This document shows positions 57,328-64,000 of a stretch of DNA of 64,000 nucleotides, piece after piece. Below the pieces are notes generated by a model. That model was not told the DNA's origin. It saw only the letters and a program-made list of their open reading frames with translations, and did no database searches. Each line of letters starts with the position of its first letter. Within the stretch, counting starts at the first letter, position 1. The stretch comes from an uncultured Luminiphilus sp. GTDB lineage: Bacteria > Pseudomonadota > Gammaproteobacteria > Pseudomonadales > Halieaceae. The position numbers were made by a program, and so were the translations under genes. The stretch is from contig CALSVI010000008.1 in NCBI GenBank assembly GCA_943840615.1, positions 124,001 through 188,000 on the forward strand, given 5' to 3'.

Positions 57328-58026
57328 ATGACTGATCGGTGCCAGTTCATCACCTCGGGCGATTGGCTTGGGTATGCGGTGCTGATAGGTCTGCTCTCTG
57401 GGTGTGTTAGTGAGCCGGGATACGTTGCTCCCTCCGACTTGCCCATCTCCGATTTTGCCGGGCACTGGGAGATAGATTACGCGCGCAGCGACAGCGTCCA
57501 GACCCAGCTCAATGCCTCGTTCCGGGAAGTGCAGCGTGAACTGCGCCGGCGTCGAGAGGCGGCTGAGCGCGGCGCGACATACCAGGGTGCACCACTGGGG
57601 AATTTGGATAGGTTAGTAGCCCTTGCGAAGATGGCAGAGCTGGTGACGGAATCAGAGCTGCTGGAAGTGTTTCAGGACAGACAGTTGGTGCGTATAGAGA
57701 GAGAAAGCAGCTTTGCCCTGAGCTGTTCGCTGGAGGGCGCCCAGTCAGTGCCCAGTCAGCTGGGTGCAGAGCGCTGTTGGTGGGATGGTCAGCAGCTTAA
57801 TTTTTCGGTGCTATTGCCCGATGGCTTGACGATTAAGCATCGTTTTGCACGATCTAACGATGGCCTTTCTATAGCTCAGCGCACGGCGTTGAGTGCGCCG
57901 GGGGTCTCTAGGGATGTGGAGATCGTGCGCATTTTTTCTCGGTTCGACCCTGCGGCGAGGGGGTTTCGTTGCACGCAAACGCTGTCGCGGGGTCGAGTGT
58001 GTACGACAGCGCCCGATGAGTCATGA
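57328..58026 (+). CDS. Predicted lipoprotein
   Basis: A lipobox (LLSGC) ends at Cys26 when the ATG at 57328 is used, which defines this start. The mature protein has an alpha-helical Arg-rich region (RREAAERG), Cys pairs in SCSLE, ERCWW, GFRCTQ and GRVCT that suggest disulfides. No family was recognised. The next lipoprotein gene overlaps its end by 8 bp. Confidence 0.62.
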   Translation: MTDRCQFITSGDWLGYAVLIGLLSGCVSEPGYVAPSDLPISDFAGHWEIDYARSDSVQTQLNASFREVQRELRRRREAAERGATYQGAPLGNLDRLVALAKMAELVTESELLEVFQDRQLVRIERESSFALSCSLEGAQSVPSQLGAERCWWDGQQLNFSVLLPDGLTIKHRFARSNDGLSIAQRTALSAPGVSRDVEIVRIFSRFDPAARGFRCTQTLSRGRVCTTAPDES

Positions 58027-59125
58027 AGGTAGGATTGAGTTGAAGCGTACGCTGGTGTTTGTGGCGTGTATTGGGCTGATCAGTTGTTCGGGTCAATCGG
58101 CAAGAGAATCAGGTGAGGCGTCGTCGCGTGAACCCGCGATGGTCTGGCAAACCCCTGAAACATTGATGGTGGCTCAAACGCCCGCAGAGCCATTGCTTGA
58201 TGTTGCCGTTGAACTGTTAGATCCCGGCGTGAGTCCGGAAGACAGCACCCCCGGCGCTGCGGTGAGACGTCTGGAATCGCAGTTGCTTGCCGGCGACCTC
58301 AGACAGACTCTCATTCGCAGTAACCAATGGGGCGTAGTCAGAATAGTGCCCGAAGCCTCCGCACTGACCCCGGTCTCGATTCGCGCGCGTATCCTTGAGT
58401 CGAATGGGCGGGATCTGGTGCTTGACGTGCTGGTCGAAGATGCGCTGGGGGCCATTTGGTTCGAGCAGAAAATGGCGTACCGGCAGGGGCTAGACGAGCG
58501 AGGTGCAAGCGGCTTTGAGGGCGTATTCAATGCGCTGAGTAACCGGCTGCTGGAGGCGTGGCAGGCGCGGAGTGTTGAGGAGCAACAGGTGCTCATTGAG
58601 GCGACAGCGATTACCTACGCACAGGAGCTGGTGCCCGGCATGTTCTCGGGAATGATTCAACGAAGCGAGCAGGGCTGGAAACTCGTGAGATTACCCGCCG
58701 GTGATGATCCCATGTTAGAGCGAATCGACCGGGTCCGACATCAGGAGTACCTGTTCTGTGACACGATCGACGAGCAGTTCACCGAGCTGGCTGGGCGAGT
58801 GAGGCCCACCTACGCGCTGTGGCGAGAGGCGACTTTGGAGCAGATGGAGTGGCTGGAGCGGTATGAGCAGAGAGCGGCGGCAAGATCGGTTAACGCTGCG
58901 GACAGTGACTTCTCGCGCATGCAGGCAGAATATGCGGCGTACCGCTCCTACCGTATACAGGAGCAGGCCTTGTTCGATCTGGCGGAAGCCTTTGATGGAG
59001 AGAGTCAGCCTACGGTGATGCGAACACAAGATCAGGTCTTTAAGTTGGAGGGCACGCTTGAGACTCAGTACGAAACGTGGCGTCGGCTACTCCGCGATAT
59101 CTACATGATCGAGCAGGGGTCATAG
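58019..59125 (+). CDS. Predicted lipoprotein
   Basis: With the ATG at 58019 the protein has a lipobox at LISC (Cys24); a TTG at 58043 would also give a lipoprotein signal. The mature part is mostly helical and acidic, with no recognised domain. It overlaps the preceding lipoprotein gene and is followed by rlmKL after 2 bp, so all three may share a transcript. Function unknown. Confidence 0.6.
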   Translation, partial: SHEGRIELKRTLVFVACIGLISCSGQSARESGEASSREPAMVWQTPETLMVAQTPAEPLLDVAVELLDPGVSPEDSTPGAAVRRLESQLLAGDLRQTLIRSNQWGVVRIVPEASALTPVSIRARILESNGRDLVLDVLVEDALGAIWFEQKMAYRQGLDERGASGFEGVFNALSNRLLEAWQARSVEEQQVLIEATAITYAQELVPGMFSGMIQRSEQGWKLVRLPAGDDPMLERIDRVRHQEYLFCDTIDEQFTELAGRVRPTYALWREATLEQMEWLERYEQRAAARSVNAADSDFSRMQAEYAAYRSYRIQEQALFDLAEAFDGESQPTVMRTQDQVFKLEGTLETQYETWRRLLRDIYMIEQGS

Positions 59126-59127
59126 CA

Positions 59128-61299
59128 GTGGTGACGCACCGGTTTCTCGCGACCTGCCCGGCTGGAGTGGGGGTGTATCTGGCTCAGGAGCTCGAAGAGT
59201 TGGGTGCGGACTCAATTGTCGAGCGACCGGCCGGTGTTTCATTCGAGGGAAGCCTTGGTCTCGCCTACCGGGTTTGTCTTTGGAGCCGGATGGCAAACCG
59301 AATCATTCTGGAGCTTGACGCCCGTGCGGTGGATTCAGCGGACAGCATTTATGATTTCGTGCTGACAATTGACTGGGCGGAACACATTTCGCCACAGAGT
59401 TCTCTGATGGTCGATTTTTCGGGCCGCAGCGCAGACATCCGCAATGCACAGTTTGGTGCCCGCCGTGTCAAGGATGCCATCGTTGACCAGTACCGGACTA
59501 AAGCGCTGAATCGGCCGTCGGTCGATTTACGTCAACCCGACGTGCGGGTTGCTGCCCGCCTTCACAAGGGGACGTTGAGTGTCGGCATTGATCTCAGCGG
59601 CGACAGTCTGCATCGGCGCGGCTACCGACTCAATGGGGGGCTGGCGCCTTTAAAGGAAAACATCGCCGCCGCCGCGCTCTGGGCTGCACAGTGGCCGGCG
59701 CGCTGCAAGCGTGGCGAAGCCTTGCTCGATCCCATGTGTGGCTCTTCGACGCTGCTGCTCGAAGGCGCGCTAATGGCACTGGATCGTGCGCCCGGGTTAG
59801 ACAGGCAGCAGTTTGGTTTTACCGGCTGGCTGGGTCACGACGAGGACCAGTGGCGCGCTATTAAAGCGGCGGCTAGCGAGCGCGCAGATTCGCAATCTCG
59901 AAGCGACATTGAAATTCGTGGTTACGATGGCGATATACAGGCGGTGCGACGGTCTCAGGAGAACATTAGCCGGTTGGGCCTTGAGGATATTGTGCGCATT
60001 CGTTGCAAGGATCTGGCCGCCGTGACGCGACCCACGCATCGCAACTTCTCCGCGGGTCTGATGGTGGTTAACCCGCCCTGGGGCGAACGTATGGGCCATG
60101 CTGACGCGCTACCCTATCTTTACAACACCCTGGGTGAGCTGATGAGTCGGCAGTTCGACAGTTGGCGAGGCGTCATCCTCACCTCGGATCTATCACTCGG
60201 AAAAGCGGTGGGGCTCAGAGCGGATAAGCGACATCGATTTCATAACGGGCGCTTAGATTTGCACTGCCTGCAGTTTGATCTGGGCGCAGATAACCGTTTT
60301 CGTCCGCTTCAGGGGTTCGCTGACGCCGAGTCTGTCAAGGCAGAGGCTGGAGCGCCTTTGTCAGACGGCGCGCAGGTTGTCGCGAATCGGCTTCGAAAAA
60401 ATCTGCGGCGCCTCAAGCCCTGGCTTAACCGCGAGCGCGTCGGCTGCTACCGGGTTTATGATGCAGACATTCCTGAGTATTCAGCGGCGATTGATGTCTA
60501 CGAAGGACGACTGCATGTCGCAGAGTATGCGGCGCCCAGAGACGTGCCGCCGGAAAAGTCGGCCCGTCGGCTCGACGAAGTGGTAGAGGCGGCGCGTGCG
60601 GTATTTGAGATTGCGTCAGCTGAAGACCTAGCCGTAAAGCGGCGTCAGCGACAAAAAGGTCGGGATCAATACCAGCGCCTCGGTGATGCAAAGGAGCGTG
60701 TCGTGGTGACAGAGGGTCCGGTCAAGGTCCTCGTGAATTTGCATGACTATCTCGATACGGGTCTGTTTTTGGATCACCGACCGTTAAGGTCGTGGTTGGG
60801 AAGCGAGTCGAAGGGGCGTCACTTTCTCAACTTATTCAGTTACACGGGAGTGGCTACCCTGCACGCGGCGTTGGGTGGTGCCACTACCAGCACCAGCGTT
60901 GATACCTCGGCGACTTATCTCGATTGGTTTCAGGCAAATCTGGCGCTAAACGGGTTGTCAGACAGACAACATCGTGGGGTTCGAGCAGATGTGCGGACCT
61001 GGCTCGCGCAGGAATCCCGTCAGTACGATCTCATTATGCTCGATCCACCCTCGTTTTCTAATTCCAAAGGTCAGGACGACTTCGACGTACAGAGAGATCA
61101 CCTGCCGTTGCTGCAGCTCGCCATGGCAACACTCAGCCCTGATGGAGTGCTTTATTTTTCAACCAATCATCGTCGCTTCTCGCTTGATCCACAGGCAATG
61201 GAAATGTGGCAGGTTACGGATGTGACTCGATCGTCGATCCCCGAAGATTTTGCGCGCAATCAACGGATTCACTGTTGCTGGCGGGTAACGCATCGTTGA
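59128..61299 (+). CDS. rlmKL: 23S rRNA methyltransferase RlmKL
   Basis: This bifunctional enzyme makes m2G2445 (N-terminal RlmL) and m7G2069 (C-terminal RlmK) in 23S rRNA. A THUMP domain lies at about 55-150, the RlmL catalytic motif NPPWGERMG near 325, and the RlmK Rossmann domain with DPPSFSNSKG near 640. The GTG at 59128 (or 59131) is chosen as start since VVTHRFLATCPAGVG is the family N-terminus; a longer reading overlaps the lipoprotein gene and lacks similarity. Repaired length about 723 residues. Confidence 0.93.
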   Translation: MVTHRFLATCPAGVGVYLAQELEELGADSIVERPAGVSFEGSLGLAYRVCLWSRMANRIILELDARAVDSADSIYDFVLTIDWAEHISPQSSLMVDFSGRSADIRNAQFGARRVKDAIVDQYRTKALNRPSVDLRQPDVRVAARLHKGTLSVGIDLSGDSLHRRGYRLNGGLAPLKENIAAAALWAAQWPARCKRGEALLDPMCGSSTLLLEGALMALDRAPGLDRQQFGFTGWLGHDEDQWRAIKAAASERADSQSRSDIEIRGYDGDIQAVRRSQENISRLGLEDIVRIRCKDLAAVTRPTHRNFSAGLMVVNPPWGERMGHADALPYLYNTLGELMSRQFDSWRGVILTSDLSLGKAVGLRADKRHRFHNGRLDLHCLQFDLGADNRFRPLQGFADAESVKAEAGAPLSDGAQVVANRLRKNLRRLKPWLNRERVGCYRVYDADIPEYSAAIDVYEGRLHVAEYAAPRDVPPEKSARRLDEVVEAARAVFEIASAEDLAVKRRQRQKGRDQYQRLGDAKERVVVTEGPVKVLVNLHDYLDTGLFLDHRPLRSWLGSESKGRHFLNLFSYTGVATLHAALGGATTSTSVDTSATYLDWFQANLALNGLSDRQHRGVRADVRTWLAQESRQYDLIMLDPPSFSNSKGQDDFDVQRDHLPLLQLAMATLSPDGVLYFSTNHRRFSLDPQAMEMWQVTDVTRSSIPEDFARNQRIHCCWRVTHR

Positions 61300-61380
61300 T
61301 CCCATTGTGATGTTCGCTGTCTAGCCCGCCACCATTGCGGCTTGCAAATCGGCGGAGAGCCACTACTGACGCGCCTTCGG

Positions 61381-61389
61381 TGCTATACT
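61381..61389 (+). promoter_or_regulatory. Extended -10 promoter of the leu operon
   Basis: TGCTATACT is a TGn-TATAxT extended -10 box, about 95 bp upstream of leuC. No good -35 is seen, as expected for extended -10 promoters. A short CGCCC-TTTT-GGGCG hairpin (61393-61406) follows at the predicted transcript 5' end. Confidence 0.5.
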
Positions 61390-61483
61390 CCGCGCCCTTT
61401 TGGGCGGGCTCGTACTGCGGCGGACACGTGGCAGTGGCAGCGCGGCGCTCAATAAGACAGCGGGCAGCAGGAAAGCAGAGGTT

Positions 61484-62926
61484 ATGGCGAAAACCCTTTA
61501 CGACAAGCTATGGGATGCTCATTTGGTTGAGCAGCGAGACGACGGCACAGCGCTGATCTATATCGATCGGCATCTTTTGCACGAGGTCACCTCACCGCAG
61601 GCTTTCGAGGGGCTTAGCCTCGCGAACCGCGGATTGTGGCGGCGCAGCGCTAACCTTGCAGTACCGGATCACAACGTCTCGACCCTCAAGAGTGAGCGTG
61701 AGGCGGGTCTGGCCGCGCTGCCCGATCCCGTTTCGAGGCTTCAACTTCAGACGCTTGATGACAACTGTGACACGTTTGATGTGGTTGAGATCCCGCTGAA
61801 CGACGAGCGCCAGGGGATTGTGCATGTGATGGGGCCGGAGCAAGGTGCGGTGCTGCCAGGCATGACGATTGTTTGTGGTGACTCTCATACTTCAACCCAT
61901 GGTGCGGCCGGGGCGCTCGCGCATGGTATTGGCACCTCAGAGGTCGAACATGTATTGGCGACCCAGTGCCTGATTCAGAGAAAAATGCAGAATTTCCAGG
62001 TTGAAGTCTCGGGGCAGCTCGGCCCAGGCGTCACAGCAAAGGATATTGCTCTGGCCGTGATTGGCGAGATCGGTACCGCCGGCGGCACCGGCTACGCGCT
62101 GGAATTTACCGGCTCGGCGATCGAGAGTTTGACCATGGAGGGTCGCATGACGCTCTGCAATATGGCGATCGAAGCGGGTGCCCGATGCGGGCTGGTGGCG
62201 GTCGATGAGGTCACGTTGGACTATTTCCGGGAGAAGCCCTTTGCGCCAAAGGGAGCCCAATGGGACGCGGCTGAGGCTTGGTGGCGGACCTTGCGCACTG
62301 ACAAGGGTGCTGTTTTTGATCGCCGTATCGTAATCGATGGCGATTTGATCGCACCTCACGTCACCTGGGGAACATCACCTGAGATGGTGGCCTCGATAAA
62401 AGGGCATGTCCCCCGGTTGGCAGATATGCCCGACGAGACGGCACGAGTAGGGCTGTCGAGAGCGCTCGATTACATGGGGCTCGAGGAGGGCATGGCCATT
62501 TCTGATATCCAGCCAGACGTTGTCTTTATCGGTTCCTGCACGAATTCGCGTATCGAAGATCTGAGAAGTGCGGCGGCCATTCTCGACGGGCATCGCATCG
62601 CACCCACCATTCGCAAGGCGCTGGTGGTCCCGGGTTCAGGGTTGGTAAAAGCCCAGGCAGAGGCTGAGGGGCTCGATCAGATATTCCTTGAGGCGGGCAT
62701 GGAGTGGCGCGAGCCGGGGTGTTCAATGTGCTTAGCTATGAACGCTGATCGGCTGATGCCCGGCGAGCGTTGCGCGAGTACCTCGAACCGAAACTTTGAA
62801 GGCAGGCAGGGGAGTGGCGGCAGAACGCACCTGGTGAGCCCCGCGATGGCCGCTGCCGCCGCGGTCGCCGGGCGCTTTGTTGCAGTCGGCGAGATCATGA
62901 GCGATGCCGGAGGTGCCGCCCGATGA
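61484..62926 (+). CDS. leuC: 3-isopropylmalate dehydratase large subunit
   Basis: LeuC carries the [4Fe-4S] cluster that isomerises 2- to 3-isopropylmalate in leucine synthesis. Start at ATG 61484 ([10 protein letters not shown]) after GAGGTT; upstream readings are not family-like. Cluster cysteines lie in GSCTNSR (near 345) and EPGCSMCLA (near 408). Landmarks [11 protein letters not shown] and [14 protein letters not shown] are present. Length 480 residues. Overlaps leuD as ATGA. Confidence 0.97.
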   Translation: MAKTLYDKLWDAHLVEQRDDGTALIYIDRHLLHEVTSPQAFEGLSLANRGLWRRSANLAVPDHNVSTLKSEREAGLAALPDPVSRLQLQTLDDNCDTFDVVEIPLNDERQGIVHVMGPEQGAVLPGMTIVCGDSHTSTHGAAGALAHGIGTSEVEHVLATQCLIQRKMQNFQVEVSGQLGPGVTAKDIALAVIGEIGTAGGTGYALEFTGSAIESLTMEGRMTLCNMAIEAGARCGLVAVDEVTLDYFREKPFAPKGAQWDAAEAWWRTLRTDKGAVFDRRIVIDGDLIAPHVTWGTSPEMVASIKGHVPRLADMPDETARVGLSRALDYMGLEEGMAISDIQPDVVFIGSCTNSRIEDLRSAAAILDGHRIAPTIRKALVVPGSGLVKAQAEAEGLDQIFLEAGMEWREPGCSMCLAMNADRLMPGERCASTSNRNFEGRQGSGGRTHLVSPAMAAAAAVAGRFVAVGEIMSDAGGAAR

Positions 62927-63573
62927 AGCCTTTTACCCAGCATGATGGCTTAGTAGCGCCTATGGATCGGGCTAACGTCGATACCGATCTGATGATCCCG
63001 AAGCAGTTTTTGAAATCGATTAAGCGGTCCGGTTTTGGCCCTAATCTGTTTGACGAACTTCGCTACCTCGATGAGGGTCAGCCAGATGCCGATAACAGCC
63101 AGCGACCGCTGAACCCCGAATTCGCGCTGAACTCCGCCCGTTATGAGGGCGCGTCGATATTGCTCACGCGCGAAAATTTCGGCTGTGGGTCGAGTCGTGA
63201 GCATGCCGCCTGGGCCATGGATGATTACGGTTTTCGGGCGGTTATTGCGCCCAGCTTTGCCGATATATTTTGCTCGAACGCGCTCAAAAACGGGCTTTTG
63301 CCCATTGTGCTCTCGACGGCACAGGTTGATGCCTTGTTCGTGGCGCTCTATGCCGAGGAGGGGTTTAGTCTCCGTATCGATCTACAGGCCTGTACGATCA
63401 CGCTGCCCAACGCCGAGCAGTGGTCTTTCGAGGTAGATGCGTTTCGCCGGGACTGTTTATTGAGCGGTTTGGATGATATCGGCATCACGCTTGAGCGGTC
63501 AGAGGCGATTCGGACATTTGAGCGCCAGCATCAAGCGCGTTTTCCCTGGCTCTTTGAGGATATTGTACTGTGA
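62923..63573 (+). CDS. leuD: 3-isopropylmalate dehydratase small subunit
   Basis: LeuD completes the isopropylmalate isomerase with LeuC. It starts [22 protein letters not shown], and has the substrate loop [12 protein letters not shown]. Length is 216 residues. It overlaps leuC (ATGA) and leuB (GTGA). Confidence 0.97.
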   Translation: MKPFTQHDGLVAPMDRANVDTDLMIPKQFLKSIKRSGFGPNLFDELRYLDEGQPDADNSQRPLNPEFALNSARYEGASILLTRENFGCGSSREHAAWAMDDYGFRAVIAPSFADIFCSNALKNGLLPIVLSTAQVDALFVALYAEEGFSLRIDLQACTITLPNAEQWSFEVDAFRRDCLLSGLDDIGITLERSEAIRTFERQHQARFPWLFEDIVL

Positions 63574-64000
63574 CCCGTCACATCCTGTTGCTGCCGGGTG
63601 ACGGGATTGGTCCAGAGGTGGTTCGAGAGGCGCGCCGGGTACTGGAAGTAGTGGGCGATCGATACGCGCTTGATCTGGCCTTTACCGAGGCGAATCTGGG
63701 TGGCGTTGCTATCGATCTAGAGGGCCGCGCTTACCCCTCTTCTACCCAACACCTAGCGCGCGAGGCCGACGCTATCTTGCTTGGAGCGGTAGGTGGACCG
63801 AAATGGGATTCGCTGCCCGCCGCCCAGCGACCTGAGCGAGGGCTGTTGGCCATTCGCTCCGATCTAGACTTATTTTGTAATCTTCGCCCGGCCATGCTGT
63901 TTCGGGAGCTGGCAGAGGCGTCGAGTCTGCGTGCGGAGCTCGTCGCGGGGTTGGATATTCTGATCGTGCGAGAGCTGACAGGCGGCATCTATTTTGGTGA
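63570..64000 (+). CDS. leuB: 3-isopropylmalate dehydrogenase, 3' end cut by window edge
   Basis: LeuB oxidises and decarboxylates 3-isopropylmalate. The GTG at 63570 overlaps the leuD stop; the protein reads [31 protein letters not shown] and [10 protein letters not shown] before the window ends. About 143 of roughly 360 codons are present. Confidence 0.96.
   Translation, partial: MTRHILLLPGDGIGPEVVREARRVLEVVGDRYALDLAFTEANLGGVAIDLEGRAYPSSTQHLAREADAILLGAVGGPKWDSLPAAQRPERGLLAIRSDLDLFCNLRPAMLFRELAEASSLRAELVAGLDILIVRELTGGIYFG

Noticed and set aside
57893-58018. Longer start for the second lipoprotein
   Set aside because: It lies within the first lipoprotein gene and would bury the lipobox.

Overview
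The window reads as chromosome of a marine-type gammaproteobacterium. The order rpoE-rseA-rseB-rseC-mucD-lepA-lepB-DUF4845-rnc-era-recO, the trio valS-holC-pepA facing lptF-lptG, and the leuC-leuD-leuB operon are typical of Gammaproteobacteria. A CYP153-type P450, a second P450, a Rieske oxygenase and two glutathione S-transferases point to an oligotrophic hydrocarbon-using group such as the OM60/NOR5 (Halieaceae) relatives. That placement is inference from gene content and was not tested.

Layout. 1-26.1 kb is housekeeping: valS, holC, pepA (minus) diverge from lptF-lptG; then an RDD protein, bolA-trhO, a secreted trypsin-like protease, rarD, ung, ygfZ/sdhE, nadB, the sigma-E envelope-stress operon with a sigma-E-like promoter in front, lepA, lepB, rnc, era, recO, cysM, mazG and adk. 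At 26.2-26.7 kb lies a lysine/alanine-repeat histone-H1-like protein followed by a clear terminator. 26.8-43.8 kb is accessory and metabolic: a GST; an AraC regulator divergent from a diiron protein-ferredoxin-CYP153 operon; DUF429 and PepSY proteins; a four-gene metal operon (CsoR, outer-membrane protein, HMA protein, MerT-like protein) with twin CsoR-type palindromes; a thioesterase; an MFS transporter; a co-directional FAD monooxygenase/ATP-grasp/P450/Rieske block; a second GST and an EthD protein. A tRNA-Arg(CCT) closes this region.

43.9-64 kb mixes housekeeping and accessory genes: selU-selD (2-selenouridine tRNA modification), a lytic transglycosylase, a quinone-oxidoreductase-like protein, a SUI1/YciH factor, slyX, then an amidohydrolase, hotdog thioesterase, epoxide hydrolase and an SRPBCC-SDR fusion, followed by a small charged protein, PlsC, a methyltransferase, two lipoproteins, rlmKL and the leu operon, which runs off the right edge. 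valS runs off the left edge.

Most likely novelty. (1) The FAD/ATP-grasp/P450/Rieske block at 37.3-42.5 kb combines a ligase with three oxygenases in one transcription unit. (2) The CYP153 operon carries a diiron protein with all six ligands and lacks a ferredoxin reductase; an 8-bp direct repeat spaced 21 bp apart lies in front of it. (3) Twin identical-half-site CsoR operators sit upstream of the metal operon.

Quality. At least nine single-base frame breaks fall in conserved genes (valS twice, pepA, lptF, bolA, selD, slyX twice, the amidohydrolase), with further breaks in the Lys/Ala repeat gene. Several lie in short homopolymers, and in each conserved case the family sequence resumes immediately in the next frame. 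I read them as sequencing or assembly errors, not pseudogenes, and give the repaired spans.
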